A stretch of 64,000 bases of DNA from a bacterium. GTDB taxonomy: Bacteria > Pseudomonadota > Alphaproteobacteria > Rhizobiales > Aestuariivirgaceae. Below are positions 53,937-63,601 of this stretch, piece by piece. The notes beneath the pieces are model-generated. The model saw only the letters and a list, made by a program, of their open reading frames with translations. It did no database searches and was not told the DNA's origin. Positions within the stretch are counted from its first letter, which is position 1; each line of letters opens with the position of its first letter. The stretch lies in the NCBI GenBank assembly GCA_022842165.1, contig JALHQC010000019.1, positions 1 through 64,000 on the forward strand, given 5' to 3'. The translations under genes and the position numbers were made by a program.

Positions 53937-54674
53937 CTAGGTCTTAATCACCTCGAACAGCATGAGAGCGGTTGCGACTGCGACATTGAGCGATTGGGCT
54001 TTACCCGGCATGGGAATGCGGACGAGGGTGGAACAGGCTTTCGTTGCGGCGTCCGACAAGCCTTTCCCTTCGCTGCCCATGACGAGCAGCGCCGGAGATT
54101 TGTAGACGCGGCGGTAGCTTTCGGTGGCTTGCAGATGCGTGCCCACGGTTTCGCCCGGCCATGTGCGGCAGAGATCGAGGAACGGTTTCAGCTCCATCCG
54201 GACCAGCGGAACGCCGAAGATCGAGCCCATGGTGGCGCGGATACAGTCATTGCTCCACGGGTCGCAGGACTGGCCCACGAGAATGATGCCGGCGGCACCT
54301 GCCGCATCGGCCGTGCGGATGATGGTGCCGAGATTGCCGGGATCGCGCATGTCCTCGATCGCGACCCATGTTCCCTCAGGCTTCACGGCTGGCGACCAGC
54401 GCTGGTGGAAGACGCCAAGCTCACGCGGCGGATTGGATTGCGCGCTGACGGAGCCCATCAGCTTGTCGTCCAGCCGCATCAGAACCGCCTTGCCCCAGGG
54501 TTCGGCGTGAGTTGTGGACAGCAGATATTCCGGTTCCCAGCCCTCTTGGCGGGCGCGGTCCAGCACCTTCGGGCCTTCGGCAATGAAGAGACCCGCCTCC
54601 TGCCGGTGCTTCTTTTCGGAAAGCGATCGGATGAGCTTGATCGTCGGGTTGTGGGGCGAAGTGATGGTGAGCAT
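53937..54674 (-). CDS. TrmH/SpoU family RNA methyltransferase
   Basis: A 245-residue SPOUT methyltransferase. The N-terminal part (SPHNPTIKLIRSLSEKKHRQ, AGLFIAEGPKVLDRA) is the substrate-binding domain. WVAIEDMRDPGNLGTIIRTA (motif 1), FGVPLVRMELKPFL and VMGSEGKGLS followed by VRIPMPGKAQSLNVAVATAL (motifs 2 and 3) form the knot. It 2'-O-methylates a ribose in tRNA or 23S rRNA; the target cannot be assigned. It is divergent from the molybdopterin oxidoreductase gene with a 26-base gap. Confidence 0.93.
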   Translation of the reverse strand: MLTITSPHNPTIKLIRSLSEKKHRQEAGLFIAEGPKVLDRARQEGWEPEYLLSTTHAEPWGKAVLMRLDDKLMGSVSAQSNPPRELGVFHQRWSPAVKPEGTWVAIEDMRDPGNLGTIIRTADAAGAAGIILVGQSCDPWSNDCIRATMGSIFGVPLVRMELKPFLDLCRTWPGETVGTHLQATESYRRVYKSPALLVMGSEGKGLSDAATKACSTLVRIPMPGKAQSLNVAVATALMLFEVIKT

Positions 54675-54700
54675 GACGCGGCTTATAGGTTGGGGTATAG

Positions 54701-56800
54701 ATGGCGTCCATGAACATCATTCCGAACATCAAGACCGGCATTTCGGTCTGCCCGCATGACTGTCCCTCGGCCTGTGCGCTGGAGGTCGAGGTGCTGGACG
54801 AACACACGATTGGCCGGGTGCGCGGCGCGAAGGACAATTCCTACACGCTGGGCGTCATCTGCGAAAAGGTCGGGCGCTATGCCGAACGAATCCACCATCC
54901 GGACCGGCTGCTGCATCCGCTGAAACGGAAGGGGCCGAAGGGCTCGGGCGAATTCATGCCCATCACTTGGGACGATGCCATGGGAGAAACGGCAGACGCG
55001 CTGCTGAAGGCCGAGGCTGCCTATGGCGCGGAGTCCGTGTGGCCCTATTTCTATGCCGGAACCATGGGCTATGTGATGCGCGACGGCATCAACCGGCTGC
55101 GCCATGCCAAGCGCTATTCCAACATGTACGACACGTTCTGCGTCGCGCTCTCATGGTCAGGCTTTCTGGCGGGAACGGGCAGCGTTGCGGGTGTCGATCC
55201 GCGCGAGATGCAGAAGTCGGACCTGATCGTGATCTGGGGCGGAAACCCCGTCAACACGCAGGTGAACGTGATGACGCATGCGATGATGGCGCGAAAGAGC
55301 CGGGGCGCAAAAATCGCCTGTGTCGACATCTACGACACCGGCACCATGAAGCAGGCGGATGTAAAGTTGCTCATTCGTCCGGGTACGGATGGCGCGCTCG
55401 CCTGCGCCGTGATGCATGTGCTGTTCCGCGACCGCCATCATGATGGAGAATATCTCGAGCGCTACACCGATTCGCCGAAGGATTTCGAAGCGCATCTGAA
55501 AACCCGTACGCCCGAGTGGGCTTCAAAGATCTGCGATATCCCGGTGGCCGAGATCGAGGCCTTTGCGAAGCTCATCGGAACGACGCCGCGCAGTTTCTTC
55601 CGGCTTGGCTATGGCTTCACGCGCTCGCGCAATGGTGCCGCCAACATGCATGCGGTTTCATGCATTCCGGCGGTGACGGGCGCCTGGCAGTATGAAGGCG
55701 GTGGCGCGCTGCACTCCAACAGCGGCATGTACCGCATGAACAAGACGATGATCGAGGGGCTCGACGTCAAGCAGCCGGGCGTTCGCACGCTGGACCAGAG
55801 CCGCATCGGCCCGGCGCTGCTGAACGACCCATATGACCTTGCAGGCGGGCCGCCGGTAAAGGCGCTGTTCGTACAGAACACCAATCCGGCATCGGTTGCG
55901 CCGGACCAGACGAAGGTGAAGCAGGGGTTGGCGCGGGAGGACCTGTTCACCTGCGTCCACGAGCAGTTCATGACGGAGACCGCAAAATTCGCCGACATTC
56001 TGCTGCCAGCCACCATGTTCCTCGAGCATGACGACATCTATCAGGGCGGCGGCCACTCACACCTGATGCTGGGGCGGAAACTGGTGGAGCCGCCCGGTGA
56101 GTGCCGTAACAATCACGAGGTGATCTGTGATCTGGCAAGCCGGGTTGGCGCCACGCATCCGGGTTTCCAGATGTCCCCGCGCGAGCATATCGACTGGGCG
56201 TTGAAGGCATCGAACCGTTCGGACCTCGGCAGGCTCGACGCCGAGAACTGGATCGACGTACAACCGGATTTCGAGACGGCGCATAATCTCAAGGGCTTCG
56301 GCCATGCGGACGGCAAATTCCGCTTCCGTGCCAGGTGGCGGGCGATCCGGTTCAAGTCCGGCGTAGGGCCGTTCGGCCCGGTCGATGAAATGCCGGAATT
56401 TCCCGATCACTTCGAGGCGATCGAGGAAGCGACCGAAGAGTATCCCTTCCGCCTGGCGACCAGTCCGGCGCGTACATTCTTGAACTCAACATTCAACGAA
56501 ACTCCGTCGTCCCTGAAGCGCGAGGGGCGGCCGACGGTGTTCGTCCATCCGGACGACATGGTCCAACTGGCCTTGAGCGACGGCGCCAAAGTGAAACTCG
56601 GCAGCGCGCGCGGTGTGGTCACGCTCCATGCCAAAGCGCATGCCGGGCAGCGGCGCGGCGTTCTTATCGCCGAATCGATCTGGCCGAACGAGGCCTTCGA
56701 GGACGGGCAGGGGATCAACACGCTGACGGGCTGCGACCAGCCGGCACCCAATGGCGGCGGTGCGTTTCATGACAATCGGGTGTGGATCAGACCGGCCTGA
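54701..56800 (+). CDS. Molybdopterin-dependent oxidoreductase (DMSO reductase family)
   Basis: A 699-residue enzyme. C17, C21 and C25 (ISVCPHDCPSACAL) with C54 (GVICEKVGRY) bind a [4Fe-4S] cluster. The molybdopterin domains show GSGEFMPITWDDAMGE, VIWGGNPVNTQVNVMTHAMM, DIYDTGTMKQADVKLLIRPG and DGALACAVMHVLF; the C-terminal dinucleotide-binding domain is at about 590-699. No Tat signal, so it is probably cytoplasmic. No small Fe-S or membrane partner follows. The family includes formate-dehydrogenase- and biotin-sulfoxide-reductase-like enzymes; its substrate cannot be told. ATG 54710 is an alternative start. Confidence 0.9.
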   Translation: MASMNIIPNIKTGISVCPHDCPSACALEVEVLDEHTIGRVRGAKDNSYTLGVICEKVGRYAERIHHPDRLLHPLKRKGPKGSGEFMPITWDDAMGETADALLKAEAAYGAESVWPYFYAGTMGYVMRDGINRLRHAKRYSNMYDTFCVALSWSGFLAGTGSVAGVDPREMQKSDLIVIWGGNPVNTQVNVMTHAMMARKSRGAKIACVDIYDTGTMKQADVKLLIRPGTDGALACAVMHVLFRDRHHDGEYLERYTDSPKDFEAHLKTRTPEWASKICDIPVAEIEAFAKLIGTTPRSFFRLGYGFTRSRNGAANMHAVSCIPAVTGAWQYEGGGALHSNSGMYRMNKTMIEGLDVKQPGVRTLDQSRIGPALLNDPYDLAGGPPVKALFVQNTNPASVAPDQTKVKQGLAREDLFTCVHEQFMTETAKFADILLPATMFLEHDDIYQGGGHSHLMLGRKLVEPPGECRNNHEVICDLASRVGATHPGFQMSPREHIDWALKASNRSDLGRLDAENWIDVQPDFETAHNLKGFGHADGKFRFRARWRAIRFKSGVGPFGPVDEMPEFPDHFEAIEEATEEYPFRLATSPARTFLNSTFNETPSSLKREGRPTVFVHPDDMVQLALSDGAKVKLGSARGVVTLHAKAHAGQRRGVLIAESIWPNEAFEDGQGINTLTGCDQPAPNGGGAFHDNRVWIRPA

Positions 56801-56868
56801 TCCTCCGCCCACGGACGTTAACTTATGAACGGAAGGTGAATGGAACCCTCAGCTCCGTTTCACGTTCT

Positions 56869-56915
56869 GGCCTTTAAGGTGCCCTCAAGTCCGCAAGATT
56901 TGGGACTTAAAGGCC
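56869..56915 (+). promoter_or_regulatory. Hairpin in the leader of a small secreted protein
   Basis: GGCCTTTAAG (56869-56878) and CTTAAAGGCC (56906-56915) are a perfect ten-base inverted repeat. Inside, AAGTCC pairs with GGACTT, so the right arm can pair with either. The structure ends 14 bases before the ATG at 56930, at the position of the ribosome binding site. Confidence 0.45.
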
Positions 56916-56929
56916 GCGAGAGGTTCACG

Positions 56930-57142
56930 ATGATGTCCATGTCCCGCAATGCAATGCTTTTGATGGCCCTGATGCTTGCCGCCGCCACCGTTGCTACAGC
57001 GGCGACCGCCTTCGCGGGTTCGAAGAAGCCTGTGGTTCAGGTTCAGTATCAGGTGGCGGATGCCGCCGTCGTGTCCGCCGGTGCTGTGCGTCTGGCGAAG
57101 TTGCGCTCGCTTGCCGTTGTGCCCAACAGTCCGAACCGCTAG
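56930..57142 (+). CDS. Small exported protein
   Basis: A 70-residue protein. The signal peptide (MLLMALMLAAATVATAATAF) is followed by a short mature part of about 40 residues: SKKPVVQVQYQVADAAVVSA and LAKLRSLAVVPNSPNR. GAGAGG precedes ATG 56930, and a second ATG comes next. The mature part has no Cys and no recognised domain. It stands alone with a structured leader. It is convergent with the nucleoside hydrolase gene. Confidence 0.6.
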   Translation: MMSMSRNAMLLMALMLAAATVATAATAFAGSKKPVVQVQYQVADAAVVSAGAVRLAKLRSLAVVPNSPNR

Positions 57143-57153
57143 TTCGGAGCGCG

Positions 57154-58098
57154 TCAGGGCAGTGTGGCAATCCGGTCGCGGAGCAGGGTGAAAAAGCCCT
57201 CCGCGTCGACGTTTCGCATCACCTGGGCGTTCAGAGGCCGCCTTGTAACCTTCCACCAGTCGATGACGGTCGCCCCCATGGTCAATTCCGATTCGCATTC
57301 GATCGAAACGTTGACCAGCCGGCCCTCGAACAGCTCCGGCTGCAAAAGCCAGGCGATGACGCAGGGGTCGTGCAGCGGACCGCCGTCGGTGCCATACTTG
57401 TTCTCATCGAAACGCTCGAAGAAATCCAGCATCGCCGCGGTGGCGGGGCCTGACCTGTTCGTCATGGTCCGGAACGCCTCGATCCGTTTTTGGGTGGTCA
57501 GCGCCTGGTGCGTGCAATCGAGCGGCATGAGGGTGATGGGTATCCCAGCGTCGAACACGATGCGTGCCGCATGGGGGTCGACGTAGATGTTGAACTCGGC
57601 CGATGGCGTGACATTGCCCTGTTCGAAGTAGCCGCCGCCCATGGCGACAATCTGCTTGATGCGCGAGGCGATGCGCGGTTCGCGCACCAGCGCCAGTGCG
57701 ATGTTCGTCAACGGCCCCAGCGTGCACAGCGTGATGGTGCCGGCCGGATGGCTCATCAGCGTCTCGACGATGAAATCGATTGCGTGCTGCTTCTGCACTG
57801 GCATCACGGGATCTGGCAGCACCGGGCCGTCGAGCCCGGTTTTCCCGTGAACCTCTTCCGCCGTCACCAGATTGCGCACCATCGGGCGGATGGCTCCGGA
57901 ATAGATCGCGATGTCAGGCCGGCCGCCGAGTTCGCAGATCTTGCGGGCGTTCAGTTCGGTAAGCGCCAGAGGCACGTTGCCCGCCACCGTGGTGATCGCC
58001 AGAATTTCGAGTTCGGGCGAAGCCAGCGCCAGGAGAATGGCCACAGCGTCGTCCTGACCGGGATCGGTGTCGATGATGATGGGAATGCGCTTTGGCAT
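57154..58098 (-). CDS. Inosine-uridine preferring nucleoside hydrolase family protein
   Basis: A 314-residue protein. PIIIDTDPGQDDAVAILLAL contains the DTDxGxDD calcium site, VAGNVPLALTELNARKICEL follows, and VAMGGGYFEQGNVTPSAEFN, IYVDPHAARIVFDAGIPITL and HDPCVIAWLLQPELF complete the family pattern. These hydrolases split ribonucleosides to ribose and base in purine/pyrimidine salvage. No kinase or transporter is adjacent. The exact base preference cannot be told. Confidence 0.93.
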   Translation of the reverse strand: MPKRIPIIIDTDPGQDDAVAILLALASPELEILAITTVAGNVPLALTELNARKICELGGRPDIAIYSGAIRPMVRNLVTAEEVHGKTGLDGPVLPDPVMPVQKQHAIDFIVETLMSHPAGTITLCTLGPLTNIALALVREPRIASRIKQIVAMGGGYFEQGNVTPSAEFNIYVDPHAARIVFDAGIPITLMPLDCTHQALTTQKRIEAFRTMTNRSGPATAAMLDFFERFDENKYGTDGGPLHDPCVIAWLLQPELFEGRLVNVSIECESELTMGATVIDWWKVTRRPLNAQVMRNVDAEGFFTLLRDRIATLP

Positions 58099-58266
58099 GG
58101 ATTCTCCTCAGGTTGAACCATTCATAGGGAACTCGCGGGTCCGGGGCAATCGGCCACCGTCAATCCGACATTGCCGGCAGCGCGTCGGCTTGCGGCCGGC
58201 GTGTGCCGCGGGCATACTGACAGGCTGCTGACATGAAGTGTCAGCACCGGGAATTATGGTCTGACC

Positions 58267-58980
58267 ATGAGGCGCGCCGAACGACTGCTGCAACTCCTGC
58301 AAATTCTCCGCCGCCACCGCAGGCCGGTGACGGGGGAGGCGATCGCGCAGGAACTGGAAGTCTCGCTTCGCACGGTCTACCGGGACATTGCCTCGCTGAC
58401 AGCCGACCGGGTGCCGATCCGGGGCGAGGCGGGAGTGGGCTATGTGCTGGGAGAAGGCTTCGACCTGCCGCCGCTGATGTTCACGCCCGACGAACTGGAG
58501 GCCGTGATGCTGGGCTTGCGCTGGGTGGCGCGGCGGGGCGACCAGCAATTGTCGCGCGCGGCGCAGGATACGGTGTCGAAAATCGGGGCGGTGCTGCCGG
58601 AACGGCTGCGGCCTTTCCTGTTCGATGCCGGGCTGCTTCTGCCGCCGGGCGAACGCGTCATCCGGGATACAGTCGATGTCGCGCAGTTGCGCAATGCCAT
58701 CCGCGAGGGGCGGAAGGTACAGTTGTCCTACAAGGCGGAGGACGGCAAGGAGACCGAACGCGTGGTCTGGCCCATCGCCGTTGCCTATTTCGATGCCCAG
58801 CGGCTCATTCTCGCATGGTGCGAATTGCGGCAGGCGTTCCGCTCGTTCCGCACCGACCGGATGGCCAATGCCGAGGTGCTGGACCAGAAATATCCCGCGC
58901 GCCGGCACGCTCTGATGAAGCAGATGAATGAAGAGCTGACACGCCAGACGGGAGAACGTCAGATCGATGTGTTCGGCTGA
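58267..58980 (+). CDS. WYL-domain HTH regulator (YafY-like)
   Basis: A 237-residue regulator. RRAERLLQLLQILRRHRRPV begins an HTH_11 domain with ELEVSLRTVYRDIASLTADR in the recognition region. The linker with PPLMFTPDELEAVMLGLRWV precedes the WYL domain (KVQLSYKAEDGKETERVVWP, ending FRSFRTDRMANAEVL). WYL domains sense nucleic acid or nucleotide ligands and regulate stress or defence genes. It is divergent from the nucleoside hydrolase. Its 3' end overlaps purN by 22 bases. Confidence 0.9.
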   Translation: MRRAERLLQLLQILRRHRRPVTGEAIAQELEVSLRTVYRDIASLTADRVPIRGEAGVGYVLGEGFDLPPLMFTPDELEAVMLGLRWVARRGDQQLSRAAQDTVSKIGAVLPERLRPFLFDAGLLLPPGERVIRDTVDVAQLRNAIREGRKVQLSYKAEDGKETERVVWPIAVAYFDAQRLILAWCELRQAFRSFRTDRMANAEVLDQKYPARRHALMKQMNEELTRQTGERQIDVFG

Positions 58981-59552
58981 AGGGAGCGGGCGAGAATGGC
59001 CAAGGCTTCGGGATAGATTCGGTGCTCTTCTTTCAGCACGCGGGCTGAAAGCGTTTCGGGCGTGTCGCCGGGCAGCACCGGCACTTCGGCTTGCAGGATG
59101 ATGGGGCCAGCATCGAGTTCCGCCGTCACATGGTGGACCGTGCAGCCATGGGTTTTCGCGCCATCTGCAAGCGCCCGCTCGTGCGTGTGCAGGCCCTTGT
59201 AGGCGGGAAGGAGCGAGGGGTGGATGTTGATCATCCGGCCCTCCCAGCCAACGATAAAGCCCGCCGTCAGTATGCGCATGAAACCGGCGCAGGCGATGAT
59301 GCCGATCTTCATGGATCGCAGGTAGGCGTCGAGTGCGGCTTCAAAAGCCTCACGGGATGGATAGGCCTTGTGCTCGATCAATTTCGTTGCGATGCCATTG
59401 GCCAAAGCAAAATCCAGTCCCGCCGCGTCCGCCCGGTTGGAGACCACGCAGACGATTTCGGCGGGGTAGGCGGGGTCCTTTGCCGCCTCGACCAGAGCCA
59501 TCATGTTGGAGCCGCGCCCGGAGATGAGCACGGCGGTGCGGACCCTGTTCAT
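58959..59552 (-). CDS. purN: Phosphoribosylglycinamide formyltransferase
   Basis: A 197-residue folate-dependent formyltransferase, step three of purine synthesis. [20 protein letters not shown] is the N-terminal phosphate-binding loop, [20 protein letters not shown] follows, and [40 protein letters not shown] and [20 protein letters not shown] carry the catalytic Asn, His and Asp. The start overlaps the purM stop (ATGA), so purM and purN form one operon. The last 22 bases overlap the convergent WYL gene. Confidence 0.96.
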   Translation of the reverse strand: MNRVRTAVLISGRGSNMMALVEAAKDPAYPAEIVCVVSNRADAAGLDFALANGIATKLIEHKAYPSREAFEAALDAYLRSMKIGIIACAGFMRILTAGFIVGWEGRMINIHPSLLPAYKGLHTHERALADGAKTHGCTVHHVTAELDAGPIILQAEVPVLPGDTPETLSARVLKEEHRIYPEALAILARSLQPNTSI

Positions 59553-60634
59553 TTCACAGAAAACGTGCCCGAAAGCGCGACCTGTTCCTCCGCCCCCTTG
59601 CGCTTGCGGATGGTGCCGAGCGTTACGACCTGTTCACCAGATTTATTCAGCGAGGCGGCGACTTTCTTTGCATCCTTGGCGGCAACGACGACGATCATGC
59701 CAATGCCGCAGTTGAAGGTGCGAAGCATCTCGCGCTCGGCAACCCCGCCCACGCCCTGAAGCCATTCGAAAACGGAAGTGTAAGGCACCTGATCGAGATC
59801 GATCTCGGCAACCGTGGTCTTCGGCAGAACGCGGGGAATGTTTTCGATGAAGCCGCCGCCGGTGATGTGTGCAAGCGCCTTCACGGCTCCCGTCGCCTTG
59901 ATGGCCTTGAGGATGGGCTTTACATAGATGCGGGTCGGGATGAGCAGGGCTTCGGCCAGCGTTTTAGTCTTGTCGAAGGGCGCCTTGGCGGAATAGGCGA
60001 GGCCACTCATTTCGACCAGCTTCCGCACCAGAGAATAACCGTTGGAATGCGGGCCAGAGGAGGCCAGGCCGAGAATGACATCGCCCGGCCTCACGTCCTT
60101 CTTCGGGAGCAGATTCTTGCGCTCGGCAGCGCCTACCGCGAAGCCTGCGAGGTCGTAGTCGCCACCATGATACATGCCGGGCATCTCAGCCGTTTCGCCG
60201 CCGATCAGGGCGCAGCCCGCCTGACGGCAGCCATCGGCAATGCCAGCGATAACCTCGCGCGCGGCTGTCACGTCGAGCTTGCCCGTGGCGTAATAGTCGA
60301 GGAAAAACAACGGCTCTGCGCCCTGTACGACAAGGTCGTTCACGGACATGGCGACAAGATCGATGCCAACGCCATGATGACGTCCGGTCTCGATGGCGAT
60401 GCGGAGTTTTGTTCCCACGCCGTCATTCGCGGCGACGAGAACCGGGTCCTTGAAACCGCAGGCCTTGAGGTCGAAGAGACCACCGAAGCCGCCCAGCGCC
60501 GAATCGGCACCCTTGCGCCGCGTGGACTTCGCCAAAGGCTTGATGGCATCGACCAGCGCATTGCCCGCCGCGATGTCGACTCCCGCATCCGAATAGCTGA
60601 CGCCGTTACCTGCTGCTTGTTTCGTACCGCTCAT
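59549..60634 (-). CDS. purM: Phosphoribosylformylglycinamidine cyclo-ligase
   Basis: A 361-residue AIR synthetase, step five of purine synthesis. [20 protein letters not shown] is the family start, [40 protein letters not shown] and [20 protein letters not shown] are ATP and dimer blocks, and [18 protein letters not shown] and [19 protein letters not shown] lie in the C-domain. ATG 60634 is selected because the domain begins there; the open frame upstream overlaps the divergent gene. It heads purMN. Confidence 0.97.
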   Translation of the reverse strand: MSGTKQAAGNGVSYSDAGVDIAAGNALVDAIKPLAKSTRRKGADSALGGFGGLFDLKACGFKDPVLVAANDGVGTKLRIAIETGRHHGVGIDLVAMSVNDLVVQGAEPLFFLDYYATGKLDVTAAREVIAGIADGCRQAGCALIGGETAEMPGMYHGGDYDLAGFAVGAAERKNLLPKKDVRPGDVILGLASSGPHSNGYSLVRKLVEMSGLAYSAKAPFDKTKTLAEALLIPTRIYVKPILKAIKATGAVKALAHITGGGFIENIPRVLPKTTVAEIDLDQVPYTSVFEWLQGVGGVAEREMLRTFNCGIGMIVVVAAKDAKKVAASLNKSGEQVVTLGTIRKRKGAEEQVALSGTFSVK

Positions 60635-60773
60635 GCCGCTAGTTTGCCCCAATTCTCTGGTGGGAGTGCGCTTTGCGGCGTGCATAGCCCGAAGCGCTTC
60701 GCGAATAAAGCGCGCTCGTGACGCTGGAAGAGGTATATTGGAAACCGGGGCCGGCAGTTTGAACGTTGAAAAG

Positions 60774-61892
60774 ATGATGCGCCAGAGTTTGGCTGCCGGG
60801 TTTGCCGGGCTCCTGGCGTTGCTGGCCGGTCTGTTTCCCGCCGCCGCGGGCGGACCGATCGAGACCAATATCTTCGCGGTGCAGGGCGTCGATGTGGACG
60901 TGACCAGCACCGATGCCACGGCCGCCAAGAATCAGGCCCTGATGGATGTGCAGGTGAAGGGCTTCTTCCAATTGGTTGCACGTCTCGGCTCGCCGGAGCT
61001 TTCAACCGAACTGCAGGCGAAGCTGACGCCGGAGGATATCGCGCCCTATCTGCGCTCGCTGTCGATCGAGCAGGAGACGTCTGCCCCCGGCCGTTACATC
61101 GGCAAGTTCACCGTGCGCTTCCTGCCGCGGAGGATGAAGAAATTCTTCGAGGGCTACGGCATACAGGTTCCCGAACGCCAGGCGGAACCGATCGTGGTTC
61201 TGCCAGTGTGGCGCGGCACCGACGGCAACAAGCTGTGGGAAGACAATCTCTGGCGGAAGGCCTGGCTCGACCTCAAGGGCGAGCAGGGGATCGTTCCGAT
61301 CATCATACCGTTGGGCGACCTCGAGGACACCGAGACGCTGACGGTGGAAAACGTGCTCAACGCCGATCCGATCAAGATCGAGGCGATCCGCAAGCGCTAT
61401 GGCGCGCCCAGCATTCTGGTGGCGCAGGCCCAGCCCAAGGAAGATGGCGGCCTTCACGTCTATATCGAAGGCGAGACACGGCTGGGCAAGGTGGTGTTCA
61501 ACAAGATCTACAAGGCGGAAGATGGCCTCGTCCAGTCTGCCGCGCCGGCGGCGATCGAGAAATTCCAGGCCGCGCTCATCGAGAACTACAAGGAAAGCGA
61601 GGCGCAGATGGCCGCCGCCGCTGCCGCGGCGCAGGCCGCCAAGGCCGCCAACCGGTCGCAGTCGATGCCGGTTTCCGTGCCCTTCAACTCGCCGCGCGAA
61701 TGGAACGCCATCCGCTCGCGCATCCTGACGACGCCCAACGTGATCGGCGTCGACCTTTCGACGCTCTCCGCCGAAGGTGCGGTGATCCGGCTGATGTTCA
61801 CGAGGACCGTGCCAGAGCTTCAGGACAGCATGCAGAGGGCGGGCCTCACTCTATCGCAATATGGGGCAACCTGGGTCATCCAGCCGATGTGA
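60774..61892 (+). CDS. DUF2066-like exported protein
   Basis: A 372-residue protein. The signal peptide (about 1-26) is followed by [20 protein letters not shown] and [20 protein letters not shown], the DUF2066 pattern of a beta-alpha fold in which Ala-rich helices follow 'vdvtA..A...A...a....f..ll.rl'. The middle has [20 protein letters not shown]. An Ala/Lys-rich helix (about 285-310) precedes the C-terminal domain ending [16 protein letters not shown]. It is divergent from purM and followed after six bases by the CDP-alcohol transferase gene, forming one unit through hdaA. Function unknown. Confidence 0.78.
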   Translation: MMRQSLAAGFAGLLALLAGLFPAAAGGPIETNIFAVQGVDVDVTSTDATAAKNQALMDVQVKGFFQLVARLGSPELSTELQAKLTPEDIAPYLRSLSIEQETSAPGRYIGKFTVRFLPRRMKKFFEGYGIQVPERQAEPIVVLPVWRGTDGNKLWEDNLWRKAWLDLKGEQGIVPIIIPLGDLEDTETLTVENVLNADPIKIEAIRKRYGAPSILVAQAQPKEDGGLHVYIEGETRLGKVVFNKIYKAEDGLVQSAAPAAIEKFQAALIENYKESEAQMAAAAAAAQAAKAANRSQSMPVSVPFNSPREWNAIRSRILTTPNVIGVDLSTLSAEGAVIRLMFTRTVPELQDSMQRAGLTLSQYGATWVIQPM

Positions 61893-61898
61893 TGGGGC

Positions 61899-62456
61899 AT
61901 GCATAACATCCCCAACCTCATCACCCTTGGCCGCATCCTGCTGGTGCCGCTGACCGTTTGGCTGATCATCTCCGAAGCCTACGGCGCGGCCTTCCTGGCC
62001 TTCGTCATCGCTGGCGCCAGCGACGGCGTCGACGGGTTCCTGGCGCGGCGTTTCGACTGGCGTACCGAACTCGGCGCCTATCTCGATCCGCTGGCCGACA
62101 AATCGCTGCTGGTGTCGGTCTACGTCACGCTCGGCTTCCTCAAGGTGGTGCCGGCCTGGCTGGTTATTACCATCGTGTCGCGCGACGTATTGATCGTCGG
62201 GGCGGTGCTGCTGTCGCGGATCATGCACAAGCCGGTGAAGGTGGCGCCGCTGATGGTGAGCAAGGCGAATACGCTTGCCCAGATCCTGTTCGCGGTGGCG
62301 GTGCTGGGTGTTGCGGCGGCCGGCAATCACCTTGAGGCGCTTGTGAATTACGGGAGCATTCCCGTCGCTCTGTTGACGGCCGCCTCGGGTGCCGCCTATC
62401 TGGTGGCGTGGCTGCGGCACATGGCCGAAACGCCGCCGGAGGATATGAAGCAGTGA
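61899..62456 (+). CDS. CDP-alcohol phosphatidyltransferase family protein
   Basis: A 185-residue inner-membrane enzyme. SDGVDGFLARRFDWRTELGA followed by LDPLAD gives the DG-x2-AR-x8-G-x3-D-x3-D motif (with the usual first Asp) that binds CDP-diacylglycerol and metal. Hydrophobic segments surround it. It resembles PgsA, which makes phosphatidylglycerol phosphate, but short alphaproteobacterial paralogues in this gene order exist with unknown alcohol. The stop overlaps the next start by four bases. Confidence 0.88.
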   Translation: MHNIPNLITLGRILLVPLTVWLIISEAYGAAFLAFVIAGASDGVDGFLARRFDWRTELGAYLDPLADKSLLVSVYVTLGFLKVVPAWLVITIVSRDVLIVGAVLLSRIMHKPVKVAPLMVSKANTLAQILFAVAVLGVAAAGNHLEALVNYGSIPVALLTAASGAAYLVAWLRHMAETPPEDMKQ

Positions 62457-63601
62457 CATTGCAGAGACAGTTCCTGATCTGGGCGGTGTCGCTGGCGGTG
62501 CTGGTGTTCTTCCTGTGGCTGTTCAGTCCCATCCTGCTGCCGTTCATTGCCGGTCTCGTGCTGGCCTATTTCCTCGATCCCGTGGCCGATGCGCTGGAGC
62601 GCCTGGGCCTTCCGCGGCTGGCGGCGACGCTCGTCATCCTGCTTGCGTCTATCCTCGCCGTCGTCCTGGCGCTGGTCATCGTGGCGCCGATGCTGGCGGA
62701 CCAGGTTGCGAAGTTCGCGGGCGACCTGCCAGAAATCATCCGCACGCTGGTGCTGCGCTTCGACGAGGTTGCGCCCAAGTGGGTGAAAGACCTGCTGGCA
62801 CAGTCTGGCTCGGACGTTCAGGGCAGTATCTCGAACGTCGCGGGAAAGGCGGCCGAATGGCTGGGCACGGTGCTTTCCACGCTGCTCACCGGGGGCATGG
62901 CACTGGTCAATCTCGTGTCGCTCATGGTGGTAACGCCGATCGTGGCGTTCTATCTGCTGCAGGACTGGGACCGGATGGTCGCCAAGGTCGACAGCTGGGT
63001 GCCGCGCGAGCATGTCTCGACTGTCCGTTCGCTGGCGAACGAGATCAATGCGGCGATGGCGGGCTTCATTCGCGGCCAGGGCACGGTGTGCCTGCTGCTG
63101 GGCGTGTTCTATGCCGCGGCATTGTCTCTCGCGGGTTTGAAATTCGGGCTGGCCATCGGGCTCGTATCGGGCTTTCTCACGTTCATTCCCTATGCGGGTG
63201 CGCTGATCGGCGGCGTGCTGGCGATCGGCGTCGGGCTTGTGCAGTTCTGGCCCGATATCTGGGCGATCCTGCTGATCGCGGCGATCTTCGCGGCGGGGCA
63301 GTTCATTGAAGGCAATTTCCTTTCGCCCAACCTGGTGGGAAAAAGTGTCGGTCTGCATCCGGTGTGGCTGATGTTCGCGCTGTTTGCCTTCGGCTACGCC
63401 TTCGGGTTCGTGGGATTGCTGCTCGCTGTGCCGCTGGCGGCGGCGGCGGGCGTGCTGGTGCGTTTCGCCATCGGGCAATACCTGGGCAGCAAGCTTTACC
63501 TGGGCGCGAACCGCACCATGCCCGAACCGGTTTCGATTGCCGAGGCCGAAGCCGCACTGCCGCCGCCGCGCAAGGCCAGTGCCAAGCGCCGCAGCACATG
63601 A
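62453..63601 (+). CDS. AI-2E family membrane transporter
   Basis: A 382-residue permease of the AI-2E/UPF0118 type. Hydrophobic segments include FLIWAVSLAVLVFFLWLFSP, AATLVILLASILAVVLALVI and FLTFIPYAGALIGGVLAIGV; the family block SPNLVGKSVGLHPVWLMFAL lies near the C-terminus. Some members export autoinducer-2 or act as Na+/H+ antiporters; the substrate is unknown here. The start is GTG 62453, overlapping the previous stop. Its own stop overlaps the hdaA ATG. Confidence 0.88.
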   Translation: MTLQRQFLIWAVSLAVLVFFLWLFSPILLPFIAGLVLAYFLDPVADALERLGLPRLAATLVILLASILAVVLALVIVAPMLADQVAKFAGDLPEIIRTLVLRFDEVAPKWVKDLLAQSGSDVQGSISNVAGKAAEWLGTVLSTLLTGGMALVNLVSLMVVTPIVAFYLLQDWDRMVAKVDSWVPREHVSTVRSLANEINAAMAGFIRGQGTVCLLLGVFYAAALSLAGLKFGLAIGLVSGFLTFIPYAGALIGGVLAIGVGLVQFWPDIWAILLIAAIFAAGQFIEGNFLSPNLVGKSVGLHPVWLMFALFAFGYAFGFVGLLLAVPLAAAAGVLVRFAIGQYLGSKLYLGANRTMPEPVSIAEAEAALPPPRKASAKRRST

